Shown: positions 42,901-52,300 of the stretch, in pieces
Layout: each line of letters opens with the position of its first letter
Position numbering within the stretch: position 1 is the stretch's first letter
NCBI GenBank assembly: GCA_021325515.1
Contig: JAJPHC010000060.1
Location: 62,001 to 126,000 of the forward strand
Origin: Acidobacteriota bacterium
Lineage (GTDB): Bacteria; Acidobacteriota; Thermoanaerobaculia; Gp7-AA8
Direction: 5' to 3'
Length of the DNA: 64,000 nt
Position numbers and translations under genes: made by a program
The notes under the pieces: generated by a model
What the model was told of the DNA's origin: nothing
Databases searched by the model: none
Seen by the model: the letters and a program-made list of their open reading frames with translations, nothing else

Positions 42901-44445
42901 CGCAGGAATGCGACCCGTCAACTGATTCCCATTGAGCGACAGCGTGACGAGGTTCGTCAGATTCGTGATGCCAGCAGGCAGAGGTCCGGTCAGCTGGTTA
43001 TCGGAAAAGTCGATCCAGGTCAGCTTGTTGATCTCCCCAATCCACGACGGAATCGGTCCCGTAATGAGATTCCCGCCGATCGTGATCTCATCGAGATCCC
43101 GCAGGTTTCTCAGCGAATCCGGAATCGTGCCGCTCAGCCGGTTCGCGGCCAGATAGACCGTCGTCAGCTTCGTGCAGTTGCCGAGCTCACTCGGAATGTC
43201 GCCGTCCAGCAGATCGTGATACGCAAAGAGGACCTTCAGCTTCGTCAATTTTCCGATGCTGCGAGGGATCGGACCCGTGATCGGATTCTCCGATACGCTG
43301 AGTCCTGTCAACTCGGTGAGATTGCCAATATCCACGGGGATCGACCCTGTCAGTTGGTTGTCACCCACTCCCAACTTCTGGAGCTTTGTCAGAGTCGTAA
43401 TCTCCGCAGGGATCGTCCCGGTAAACTTGTTGCTGCTGAGATTGAGGGCTTCGAGATTGCTCATGACACCGATCGACGAAGGAATCGAGCCGCTGAACAA
43501 GTTCTGACCGAGGTCGAGCTCACGGAGATTCGTGAGTCGCGTGATGTCGGCAGGAAACGGTCCGCTGAATTGATTCTGGTCGAGGTACAAAATCTGTAAC
43601 GTCGTCAGATTGAACAGATCGGCCGGGAGTGCACCGCTGAGTTGATTGTTCCCCAGCGCCAGGTATTGGATCGCACGCAGCCCGGCGAGCGATGGAATCG
43701 TTCCGGTCAACTGGTTCCCGTAGAGATTCAGACGCTCGAGATTCGGGAGCTGCATGAGCTCCTGCGGAATCGATCCCGAAAGCTGGTTGACGTAGAGATT
43801 CAGTTCCGTGAGCGCGGTGAGTGAGCCGAGCTCCTTCGGAATCGATCCCGACAACTTGTTCCACTGGAGATCGAGATTCTGCAACTTCGTCAGGCGGCCG
43901 AGGTCGGGCGGAATCGCGCCGGTGAGCGAGTTGTACGAAAGCGCCAGCCCTTCGAGCGAGGCCATGTCGCCGAGCTCGCGCGGAATCGCGCCGCCGATGT
44001 TCGTGCCGAGGATGTGGAGCACTTTGAGATTGCGAAGCTGGCCAAGCGCGGTGGGGATCGTTCCCTCCAGCGGATTGTTGTCGAGATAGAGATCGCCGAG
44101 ATTCGAGAGCTGGCCGATCTGCGCAGGGATTCCGCCGCTGATCTTGTTGTTGTAGAGCGAGAGATATTGCAGGGCGGGAAAGTCGCCGATCTGTGCGGGA
44201 AGAGGACCGGCAAGGTTGTTCTCGTAAAGATCGATTCCGGTGACTGCCGTTTGGCCCTCGTCGCAGCTGATGCCGTACCACGTGCACTCCGTGCCGGCGG
44301 CGCCGCCCCAGTTGTCGTGCTTCGTCCACGCGCTGCCGTTCGTGCTCGAGTAGAGCGCGAGGAGCGCGTCGCGCTGCGTTTGAGGGATCGATGCGGATGC
44401 ACTCACGCACGCGAAGAGCGCGACGCCGGCCAGCAGCTTGTTCAT
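39937..44445 (-). CDS. Secreted plant-type LRR protein with FN3-like domain
   Basis: The 1502-residue protein has a signal peptide (MNKLLAGVALFACVSASAS). A cap like plant LRR_NT2 follows (ALLALYSSTNGSAWTKHDNW, two Cys). Then come 24 repeats of about 24 residues with the plant-specific pattern LxGxIPxxIGxLxxLxxLxLxxN (about 80-660). A fibronectin-III-like domain (~690-780) and beta-rich Hydin/ASPM-like and carboxy-terminal modules follow. It probably binds surfaces or partners outside the cell. No membrane anchor or sortase signal is evident at the end. Confidence 0.9.
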   Translation of the reverse strand: MNKLLAGVALFACVSASASIPQTQRDALLALYSSTNGSAWTKHDNWGGAAGTECTWYGISCDEGQTAVTGIDLYENNLAGPLPAQIGDFPALQYLSLYNNKISGGIPAQIGQLSNLGDLYLDNNPLEGTIPTALGQLRNLKVLHILGTNIGGAIPRELGDMASLEGLALSYNSLTGAIPPDLGRLTKLQNLDLQWNKLSGSIPKELGSLTALTELNLYVNQLSGSIPQELMQLPNLERLNLYGNQLTGTIPSLAGLRAIQYLALGNNQLSGALPADLFNLTTLQILYLDQNQFSGPFPADITRLTNLRELDLGQNLFSGSIPSSIGVMSNLEALNLSSNKFTGTIPAEITTLTKLQKLGVGDNQLTGSIPVDIGNLTELTGLSVSENPITGPIPRSIGKLTKLKVLFAYHDLLDGDIPSELGNCTKLTTVYLAANRLSGTIPDSLRNLRDLDEITIGGNLITGPIPSWIGEINKLTWIDFSDNQLTGPLPAGITNLTNLVTLSLNGNQLTGRIPADIGAMQSLTGLHLDANQFEGPIPASVGQLSNLESLTFEYNNLSGALPKEIGNLAKLDTLSLIVNELEGSIPPEIGKLTKLTNFSIYSNHFTGTIPKEIGNLTALQYLGLSNNALRGTIPPEIKNLTALKDASSDFGYNMLITGDASVRDFVNRKQYDGNFEATQTITPGNLKVTETTDRSATLSWGLIPYVGDGGGYQVVAASAAGGPPVSIATTTSKEVDSIVIRGLAASTSYAFTVSTVTHPHWAQQNLLVSDASPAVVAATGPPVVAPADVVVVEPASGLVQVDGVPKNDDTFTLRNYGDATTNLTVARGDGDFFTISPATFTLAGGASQIVTIRSTQQPAGTYYGYVAVTGDGTGPNGIAVNLALLSVPKPTGTVMAQALSTRIEVAGAAGSDSVGTVKFKNVGTAPLAGILIADQPWVETPKDPIGIGPGDTISLNFRVVRAKRPVEAGALSANLSLVYVDGGSASSSRFEVLDSGGSGVSVTRVTVIDTAKPPVTPGAPSLTLQGEVALFAPGIAALQKSGAFVTTDVSIVNASGAQALRDLKLYFTPAGASSSNVASLPAIGAVQAVSLVNVVGNVYGASDSIGTLQMRSADWRNVGAAVKVLSAKPSRTSIGDLPVFRSDRATAANQISYLTGIRGGADLYLQETGGAAASVRIDYLDSSGAAVGSARTESLTAFGLLALQGVVPAKAITAMVTTLTGRVVVYARVTDELSGDTWSVVDWSRLHGYQLTEAVRIPFAEGRSSTSGGGGRRRAAPHAAAAQPATDLTIFNPGAAEVDAKLQTIDASGVVKERDITVGAKKTMTISDVASPGTNANVIVAPSRGQLVVTARDYRTASGTFGSAIPLVSAGAGLRVGQSQIFADLEDSTSSTVAAATSSTFRTSFGFTETSGESVTVRASVTVTQAKSVTSALLSRTFTLPPRGQIVEEELLRSFAGAARDTSFSDLHGLALQIEVTGGKGSIVPFVIVTDNGSGDTVVRLE

Positions 44446-44467
44446 GATGCGAGAAATGTACGCCTGT

Positions 44468-44495
44468 TGGGCGCGGACGTCTCGTCCGCACGTGT
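44468..44495. repeat. REP-like palindrome, family E copy 3
   Basis: The core GCGGACGTCTCGTCCGC (44473-44489) matches GCGGGCGTCTCGCCCGC from 36202-36218 except for one base in each arm. The two changes preserve pairing (G-C to A-T). It lies between the aldo/keto reductase stop and the LRR start. Confidence 0.7.
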
Positions 44496-44503
44496 GCCGC
44501 GCG

Positions 44504-45451
44504 TCAGAGTTCGCCGCGATAGACGGCCCGCACCCACGCCGCCTCTTCCATCGTCAGCGCATCGCCCGCCGCCGCGGCGGCGGCCACCTGCTGCGGATTG
44601 CGCTGGCCCAGCAGCACGCACGCGGTCGGATTTCCGGCGAGCAGCGCCTGTGTCACCGCGCGCAGCACGGGCATCTTCGCTCCGGTGATCGACGCCGCGC
44701 GCTTCATCCGCTCGATGAACTCCGCGTCGGTGAACTCCGCGACGTTGCGGCGGAAGTCTCCCTCCGGGAACTGATGCGGCCGGTCGTACTTGCCGAGGAG
44801 CAGCCCATGCTTCAGCGGCGAGAAGAAGGCGACGCCGAGATCGTGCGCGTCGACATACGCCTTCAATCCGCTCGACTCGTACTCGTCGTCGATCAGATTG
44901 CGGAACGGCTGCACGACGTCGGGATCGACGCGCTCGATGTACTTCATGATCTTCGACGCATCCCAGTCCGACAGCCCGACGAAGCGCACTTTCCCCTCCT
45001 CGCGCAGCTTGTGCATCGTCGCCAGCGCCTCATCGAAGCGATCGCCGAAATCGCAATGATGAAAGTAGTAGAGGTCGATCGTCTCGATCCCCATGTTGCG
45101 CAACGATGCCTCGCATTGGCGGCGCATGAAGGCAGGATCGTAGTAGTGCCCGCTCGGCCCTTTGACGTATCCGAACTTCGTCGCGAGGAAGATCTCGCTG
45201 CGCGGCACGCTGCTCTTCAACACTTCGCCGATCAGTTTCTCCGAGTGCCCTGCGCCGTACGCATCGGCAGTGTCCCAGTGCGTGATGCCCGCGCGATACG
45301 CGGCGACGAGCGCCTCCTTCGCGAGCGCGTCATCGTGACCGGTCCAGCCGACGGAGACTCCTTCGTTCGTGTTCGGGCCTCCCTGCCCCCAGGTGCCAAG
45401 ACTGATTGCGGGAACATGAACATTGGTCCGGCCGAGTCGAATCGTGCGCAT
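44504..45451 (-). CDS. Aldo/keto reductase
   Basis: At 315 residues this has the full catalytic tetrad: Asp and Tyr in WDTADAYGAG, Lys in LATKFG and His in YYFHHCD. NADPH-binding residues near the C-terminus (LLGQRNPQQV) fit the family. It reduces aldehydes or ketones; substrate unknown. It resembles YghZ/Tas-like or AKR11-13 enzymes rather than a sugar-specific type. Confidence 0.92.
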   Translation of the reverse strand: MRTIRLGRTNVHVPAISLGTWGQGGPNTNEGVSVGWTGHDDALAKEALVAAYRAGITHWDTADAYGAGHSEKLIGEVLKSSVPRSEIFLATKFGYVKGPSGHYYDPAFMRRQCEASLRNMGIETIDLYYFHHCDFGDRFDEALATMHKLREEGKVRFVGLSDWDASKIMKYIERVDPDVVQPFRNLIDDEYESSGLKAYVDAHDLGVAFFSPLKHGLLLGKYDRPHQFPEGDFRRNVAEFTDAEFIERMKRAASITGAKMPVLRAVTQALLAGNPTACVLLGQRNPQQVAAAAAAGDALTMEEAAWVRAVYRGEL

Positions 45452-45540
45452 CGGCGGGGATTGTAGTAGAGATGCAATCCATGGACAGCGCGACCGCTCT
45501 GGCCCTGTGGCTCGAAGAAGCGTCTATCACTTCCTGAGCG

Positions 45541-45800
45541 GATTCGCGGGCTCGCGGGCTCGCGGGTTCGCGGGTTCGCGGGCTCGCAGGTTCGCGGGCT
45601 CGCGGGCTCGCGGTGGGGACCGATTTCAACGTTGAGCCTGAGATTGCAGACATTCGGCGGGGTCTCTTCGCGATCGCCACCCACTGAAATCCGCAATGCC
45701 CCTGAATTTAGAAAGCGCGACGCGCGACGCGCCACATCAATTCTCAATTCAAAATCGGTCCCCACTGCGAGCCCGCGAGCCCGCGTGCCCGCGTATCCAC
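45541..45800. repeat. Tandem 8-bp array joined to a MITE-like inverted repeat
   Basis: Positions 45541-45616 are about nine CGCGGGCT/CGCGGGTT units. The left terminal repeat 45593-45626 and right terminal repeat 45752-45785 are 34-bp reverse complements with about one mismatch. Each contains GGGGACCGATTT at its inner edge. They bracket a 125-bp core with no open gene. The whole fills the 351-bp gap between reductase and TPR genes. Confidence 0.8.
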
Positions 45801-45802
45801 TA

Positions 45803-47390
45803 CTACAGGTCAGCGATCTTCGGCGGAGCGCCTTTCCACATCTTCGCGAACTGGGCGCGCTGCGCGCTGCCGCCCTTCTTCTGCCGTTTCATCGCTTCGG
45901 CGAGGCCGAACAGCGAGCGCGGGTTGTGCGGGTTGTGCTTCAGATCTTCGCGGAACACCTTCTCCGCATCCGCTGCGCGATTGGCCCGCAGCAGCGCGCC
46001 GCCGAGTGTCTCGCGCGCCGGCAACGGCCAGTCGGCCGGCTCGTCGTAGTTCAGCGCATCTTCGACCTTCGCCGCCTCCTCGTAGTGCGCAATCGCACCT
46101 GCGCTGTCACCCTTCGCCTCCGCGATGCGGCCGGCGAGAAGATGCGACCCAACGGTCGCCAGCGCTCGCTGCGAGTTCTGCGTGAAACCGGGATCCGTGG
46201 GCAATGACGGCAGCGCGGCATCGAGCTGCTTCTGTTCCGACTCCGCGCCGCTCACGTTGCCCAGCCGCGCGAATGCAGTGCCTCGCGCGAAGTGCCAGAA
46301 CGCCGTCGACACCGGGCCGACATTCGGATTCGGCGCGCTCAGGATCTCCTTCCATTTCGCGAACCGAACGTCGACGAGCACAGGCGCCGTCGCGAACGAC
46401 TCCACCGGCGGCATCATCTTCACGAACTGAATCACGTTCGCGCTGAACTCGTCCGCCATCTTCTTCGACGTCGCGTAATCGCCGAGCATCGCATACGAGG
46501 CGCTGCCGAACTGCAGGTTATGGCTGTAGTACATCGCCGCGTACATCGAGTCGGGGCCATGCTTGCGGATCCACTCGCGATCCACATCCGCTGCATGCGC
46601 GTTCGCCTTTCCCGCACCGGCGTAGTCGCCTGTGCGCTGCAGGATGTGCGCGGGCATGTGCACGAGATGGCCCGCCGACGGCGCGAGCGTCTTCAGGCGC
46701 TGCGCGGCGGCCAGCCCTTCTTCCGGATGCGAAGAGGCCTCGACCGCGTGGATCAGATAGTGATTCGCACCGATGTGATTCGGATCCTTCTTCAACACGC
46801 CCTTCAGCGTCGAGACGATCTCCATCGTCCCTTCCGCCGGCACACCGTCGTGCGTCCAGAATTTCCAGGGATGCAGATCCATGAGGCTCTCGGCGTAGAG
46901 CGTGGCGGCATCGAGATCATCCGGATACTTCTTCGCCACCTCCGCCATCGCCGCGCTGTACTCCTCGGACAATTTGTGCAGGTCGGCTTTCGGGTCGTTG
47001 CTGTAGCGCTTCGCGAGCGCGTTGATCAGATCGCGCTCTTCAGCCGACGCATGATCGATCTTCGCCAGCGCCTGCTGTTCGGCCTCCCAGGCGGCCTTCT
47101 CGTGATCGGGATCGACATCCATGTTGATGTTCGGTCCCTGCACGAGCGCGACGCCCCACCATGCGATCGCCAGATCGGGATCGAGTTGCGCGGCATGCCT
47201 GAACGAATCGGCGGCCGCTTCATGATTGAACGCGTACGCGTACTTGAGACCCTGATCGAAGTACTTCTGCGCCTCGGCATTCTTCGTCGAGACCGGATGG
47301 TGAAGCTTGCCGAGGTTGGGGTCGAGCTCAGGGGCGTTCTGTGCGTACACTGACAGCGTGAGCGCGATCATGACGGCGAGGTACTTCATC
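45803..47390 (-). CDS. Secreted tetratricopeptide-repeat protein
   Basis: The 528-residue protein has a signal peptide (MKYLAVMIALTLSVYAQ). The TPR region starts AQKYFDQGLKYAYAFNHEAA, and further TPR-like helices occur in the C-terminal third (AGAIAHYEEAAKVEDALNY; AADAEKVFREDLKHNPHNPR). The middle has conserved-looking histidines (HLVHMPAHILQR). TPR proteins act as scaffolds. Start chosen for its signal peptide; the frame continues upstream only as noise. Confidence 0.85.
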
Positions 47391-47407
47391 TGAATCCCTC
47401 CTGTTCG

Positions 47408-47797
47408 TTGTGCGCAGATGATATTCCGGGCACCGTGTATGTGGATGCCGCGGCGCGCGTGGCGTTTCATCCCGACTGGGCTGTGCGAGGCCACGTGATG
47501 GTGATCGCGCGCCAGCATGTCGAGAATCTCAGCGACCTCTACGATTGCGGCGCGTTCATGGATGTGTACCGCCGCACGGAGCGCGCGCTCCTCGACGCGA
47601 CGGGATGCGAGCGCGCGATCGTGATGAAGCTCGGGATCATGACGCCGCATCTGCATCTGCACATCTATCCCGTGCCGGCGACCGCGACGCGGGAGGATGT
47701 CATGGCCGCGATCGATGGCCGCACGCATGTTCCCGTCGATCAGGAACTGGTCGAAGCGGTTCGGATGGCGATGGGCTCGCAGGGGCGACGCAGCTAA
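47408..47797 (+). CDS. HIT-family nucleotide-binding protein
   Basis: This 129-residue protein has the histidine triad HLHLHIYP at about 79-86, the active site for hydrolysis of nucleotide-linked phosphoramidates or dinucleotides. TTG start, divergent from the TPR gene with 17 bp between. Substrate unknown. Confidence 0.85.
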   Translation: MCADDIPGTVYVDAAARVAFHPDWAVRGHVMVIARQHVENLSDLYDCGAFMDVYRRTERALLDATGCERAIVMKLGIMTPHLHLHIYPVPATATREDVMAAIDGRTHVPVDQELVEAVRMAMGSQGRRS

Positions 47798-47892
47798 CGG
47801 CTCATGTTCTCCGGGCCCACGAGAGAAACAGCGCGAACCAGCGACTCTCCATGAAATCAATGTAAGCTCATGATTCGATTGACGCGCACTGG

Positions 47893-47910
47893 TGAATGAG
47901 GCATCATTCA
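47893..47910. promoter_or_regulatory. FadR-like operator
   Basis: TGAATGA-GGCA-TCATTCA is a perfect palindrome in its 7-bp arms. It matches the known TGAATGA…TCATTCA sites of TetR-type FadR repressors of fatty-acid degradation. It ends 5 bp before the preferred start of the TetR gene, so the regulator probably represses itself. Confidence 0.7.
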
Positions 47911-47915
47911 TTGCC

Positions 47916-48533
47916 ATGGCGCGCACACCCTCGACCACCGCTCCGCAGTCCGAGACCTTCCGCGGCACGTCGAAACGCGAACGTATCCTTCGCGCTGCCG
48001 TCGATGTCTTCGCTCAAAACGGCTACTTCAACGCGAAAGTCTCGGAGATCGCGAAGGCTGCAGGCGTCGCCGACGGCACCATCTATCTCTACTTCGACAA
48101 CAAGGAAGATCTGCTCATCACGATCTTCCGCGAGCACACGACCCATTACCTTCAGGCGCTGCGCCGCGAGCTCTCGACGATGCGCCGCGCCGAGGACAAG
48201 CTGCGCCTTCTCATCCGCTATCACCTCGAGACACTCGGCAACGATCGTGCGCTGGCAGTGGTCTCGCAGGTCGAGCTGCGCCACAGCCTGAAGTTCATGA
48301 AGGGCTTCTCGCAGACCGAGGTCGCGGACTACCTCACGCTGATCCGCGAGATCGTCGAGCATGGTCAGCGCGAGGGGACCTTCCGCCGCACGCTGCATCC
48401 ACAGCTCGTGGCGAAGAGTATGTTCGGGATCCTGGATGAGATGGTGACGTCATGGATTCTGTCGGAGAAGGACTACAGCCTGCACGATCAGGCGGAGCAG
48501 ATCGCGGACCTGGTCCTGACAGGCCTGCTGTAG
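47916..48533 (+). CDS. TetR-family regulator, likely FadR-like
   Basis: The 205-residue protein has the TetR helix-turn-helix (KRERILRAAVDVFAQNGYFN, KVSEIAKAAGVADGTIYLYF, KEDLL). Its C-terminal ligand domain resembles acyl-CoA-responsive FadR regulators. I choose the ATG at 47916 over an upstream GTG at 47892, because the latter would place the operator inside the gene. No fatty-acid enzyme genes are nearby, so targets other than itself must lie elsewhere. Confidence 0.85.
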   Translation: MARTPSTTAPQSETFRGTSKRERILRAAVDVFAQNGYFNAKVSEIAKAAGVADGTIYLYFDNKEDLLITIFREHTTHYLQALRRELSTMRRAEDKLRLLIRYHLETLGNDRALAVVSQVELRHSLKFMKGFSQTEVADYLTLIREIVEHGQREGTFRRTLHPQLVAKSMFGILDEMVTSWILSEKDYSLHDQAEQIADLVLTGLL

Positions 48534-49357
48534 GAGCGCGGGCGCCTCGCCCGCAGCGACGGGGCGTCGCGCCCGGCCGCTCTGTCGATGACAGCGTCCG
48601 CTCTCCGCTTCGCATCCTCGCCTGCTGCCTGCTGACTGCCGTCTGCTGCCTGGCCCAGGCGCAGAACGTCGTTCACGACGCGAAGTCGCTTGCCACGGCA
48701 CCGGCACACTGGGACAAGCAGCAGTGGACCCGCTTCGGCGAAGGTCTCCTGCTCGTCGCTGCGGTCTATGCCGCCGATCCCGAGATCCAGCGCATCGTCC
48801 AACGCAATCGCACACACTTCACCGACGAATATTCGAAGAACGTGATGCGGCTCGGCGGCGGAGCAGGTCAGGACATCACGATCGCGATGATCGTCAGCGG
48901 CTGGCTCGCACACGACGATCGATTGCGCATCACCGGCATCGAAGCCCTCGAGGCGAGTGTTTTCGCATCCGGCATCGTGACGCCCGCCATCAAGCGCATC
49001 GGCGGCCGCGCCCGTCCGATCCAGAACCTCGGCGCGCGCTCATGGCATCCGCTCGATCACGACTACGACTCCTTCCCCAGCGGGCACTCGACGAATGCGT
49101 GGGCGATCGCCACGGTGATCGCGAAGCGCTACGACGACTCGCGCGTCATTCCCTACGTCGCGTACGCCGCGGCCACGAGCGTCTCGCTGGCGCGCGTCGA
49201 CATCAACGTTCACTGGGCTTCCGATGTGGTCGCCGGCGCGCTCATCGGCCGTGCGGTCGCCCATGGTGTCGTCGGGCGGCACCTCACATTGCTTCCGAGC
49301 CGTCACGGAGTGGTTCTGATCTGGCGGGCTACAATGACTCCATCGGATGGAACGTGA
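48452..49357 (+). CDS. PAP2-type phosphatase with uncertain start
   Basis: A signal peptide-like stretch (LRILACCLLTAVCCLAQAQ) precedes a PAP2 domain with KRIGGRARP, PSGHS and ARVDINVHWASD, the three parts of the acid-phosphatase active site. It likely dephosphorylates a lipid in the envelope. The only in-frame ATG (48452) overlaps tetR by 82 bp and would put ~45 odd residues before the signal peptide. Those residues are partly encoded by a REP element. An ATG at 48588 is out of frame, so a start was probably lost or shifted. Confidence 0.75.
   Translation: MDSVGEGLQPARSGGADRGPGPDRPAVGARAPRPQRRGVAPGRSVDDSVRSPLRILACCLLTAVCCLAQAQNVVHDAKSLATAPAHWDKQQWTRFGEGLLLVAAVYAADPEIQRIVQRNRTHFTDEYSKNVMRLGGGAGQDITIAMIVSGWLAHDDRLRITGIEALEASVFASGIVTPAIKRIGGRARPIQNLGARSWHPLDHDYDSFPSGHSTNAWAIATVIAKRYDDSRVIPYVAYAAATSVSLARVDINVHWASDVVAGALIGRAVAHGVVGRHLTLLPSRHGVVLIWRATMTPSDGT
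48533..48576. repeat. REP-like double palindrome, family E copy 2
   Basis: It starts GTAGGAGCGCGGGCGCCTCG (from 48530), the GTAG-headed form typical of REP elements. It contains GCGGGCGCCTCGCCCGC then a second imperfect hairpin. It matches 36182-36223 read on the minus strand. It begins at the last base of the tetR stop codon. Confidence 0.85.
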
Positions 49358-52300
49358 GCGCCTGTCGCGTCGCGACGCACTCTTTCTCGCGATCTGCGCA
49401 GCGGTGTTCGCAGTCTCGCTCTTCGTCATCCTGAAGTGGTTCAACGCCGCGTTTCCTGAAGCGTCCATCGAGTTCAAATACGACCGCGCGGCATCGCGTC
49501 CGCTCGCGGAGCGCGTGCTCGCCGATCTTCATCTCGATGTCTCGCAGATGAAGCATGCGGCGACGTTCGACTCCGACGACACCGCGCGCATCTATCTCGA
49601 GCGCGCCGTCGGACTCGAGCGGGCCAACGCGATGATGCGCAGGGACGTGCACGTCTGGTACTGGCATCACCGCTGGTTCCGGCCATCGCAGGAAGAGGAG
49701 TACGCGGTCGAAGTCGCGCCGACGGGAGAGATCGTCGCCTTCTCGCGCCATCTTCCGGAGAAGCTCGCGCTGCCGTCGATCGGCATCGATGCCGCGCGAG
49801 GCATGGCGGACGACTTCCTCGTCCGCAACGGTGCACGGCCCTCCGATCTTCAACTCGTCTCGCAGAGCGAGCGCAATCTGCCCAATCGCCTGCAGCGCAT
49901 CTTCACGTGGGAATCGAAGTCGCTCCGCCCCGGCGGCGCTCCTTATCGCTACGAGATCACCGTCGACGGCAACGCGGTTACCTCCTACTCGCAGCGCGTC
50001 AAAGTCCCCGACAAATGGCGCGACACGTACGGCGATCTGCAGGCGCAGAAACAGGCCGCCGGAATCGTCGATGAGATTCTGCTGATCATCACCGCAATCG
50101 CAGCGCTGCGCGTATTCATCATCCGCCTGCGCAACGGCGACATGCGATTCGGTTTTCTCCTGCTCATCGGCGGCATCACGATGGTTCTCGTCACGGGGAC
50201 GACGCTGAACTCGTTCCCCATGCTCGTCGCCGGCTACGACACGACCGAATCGTGGCCCGCCTTCCTGGCGAAGATCGTTTTCCTCAACGGTCTGCTGCCG
50301 GGCATCGGCGCAGCGATGGCGCTCATCGTCATCTGCGGCGCAGGCGAAGTGCTCTACCGCCAGCGGCTGCCCCAGCACCTGGCAATTCCACGACTCTGGA
50401 CCTCGCGCGCTCTCGCCTCCCGGCGCGTCTTCCGCTCCTTCGTCCTCGGCTACACGATGGTCGGTTTCTTCCTCGCCTATCAGGTGATCTTCTATCTGGT
50501 CGCCGGACGCTTCGGCGCGTGGGCGCCGGCGGAGATCCCATACGACGACATGATCAACACCGCGGTGCCATGGATCGCGGTGCTCTTCGCCGGATTCTTC
50601 CCCGCGCTCTCCGAAGAATTCCTGTCGCGCGCATTCTCGATCCCCTTCTTCGAGCGCCTGCTGCGCTCGCGCGTCGCGGCCGTCCTCGTTGCGGGCTTCA
50701 TCTGGGGCTTCGGGCACGTCGCCTATCCCAACGAGCCGTTCTACATCCGCGGCGTCGAAGTCGGACTCGCAGGCGTGATGATCGGAATCCTCTTCTTCCG
50801 CTACGGCCTGCTGCCGCTGCTCATCTGGCACTACACGGTCGATGCGCTCTACACGTCGCTGCTGCTCTTCCGCTCGCACAACACGTACTACGTCGTGTCG
50901 GGTGCGCTCTCCGCGTTCGTGTTCGCCGTGCCGATGCTCGTGTCGATCGCGATGTACTTGCGCAATCGTGGATTCGAGCCGGATGAAGATCTCTCGAACG
51001 CGACGCTGCCGTTGAATCCGGAACCGGAGACGATCGCGGAAGAGATCGTGGCCAATCTGCCGCCGGCGATGCCGCTGGTGCGGACGCGATTCCTCGCCGC
51101 GCTGACGGCGTGCGGCATCCTGGCGATTCTCATCGGATCCAAGCCGCCTTCGCTCAGCAGCGTCCTCGACTACCGCACGACGCGAGCCCGCGCGAAGGAG
51201 ATCGCGCGCGAACACCTCTTGAACGTCGCACACCAGATCGTGCCGAAGAAAACGGTGGCGATTCCGCGCTGGGCATTCAAGTCGTGGAATCCGAACATGA
51301 AAGTCGAAGAGGGCGGCGGTCCCACCGGCTTCGACTCCGTCGCCGCCACCTATCTCGTGCGCCATGGCGTGAAGATCCCGGCGCTCATCGGGATCCTCCG
51401 CGAGCAGCATCAGGGCGGTGCGTGGGCGGTGCGCTACTTCACGCCGCAGGAGAAGAGCGAGTACGTGCTCGACATCGATGCACGCACGTCGCAGGTGATC
51501 GCGTACCACAAGTTCCAGGACGAGCAGAATGCGGGGTCGCGGCTCGAGCAGCGCGCGGCGGAAGCGGTCGCAGCCCGCGCGCTCGCCGAATATCACCTCG
51601 ATCCGAATGCATTCGAGATCAAGGAAGCGCTCGCGTTTCCGCAGACGAACCGGCGCGACTGGCTCTTCCACTTCCAGGAGCGGAAGCCGATCGTCGCCGA
51701 CGCCTGGCGCCGCGTCACGGTTCGCATCGCCGGCAGCGAAGTGACGCAGCTCGCGACGACGGTCAAAGTCCCCGATGAGGCCTATCGCGAGGCACAGCAG
51801 CAGACGCTGCTCAACGTCTTCCTCGGACTGCTGCAGATCGCCGGGATCATCGCACTCGCCTCGATGGTCGTGACGGGCTTCGTGATGTCGGCGCGCGACG
51901 GCATGCCGTGGCGGCGCGCCGGTCTCTACACCGCCGGGCTCGCGATCATCCCCATCATCACGGCGTTCGTGCCGTGGGAGTGGGTGCAGTTCGGATACAA
52001 CCCCGCGGTGCAGTGGCCGACGTGGCGATTCACGGCGGTCACGCGGATGGCGCTGACCGCGGGGCTTCAGATCGGCGGGATCTTTCTCGCGCTGACCGCG
52101 ATCCTCACGCTGCGGCCGTGGGCCGCGTCGCTGTTCACACGTGAAGGCCGCGCGCGCTTCGGCCGCAGCGGTGTCGCCGCGGCGATCACGGCGATCGCGA
52201 TCACCGGCAGCGTCTTCCTCGCGTTGCAGGCATTCAGCAGGCTGTTTCCTTCCGTTGCCACGGTGCAGGGCGCCGCGCCTCCGGCCGAAGTCGCGGTGCC

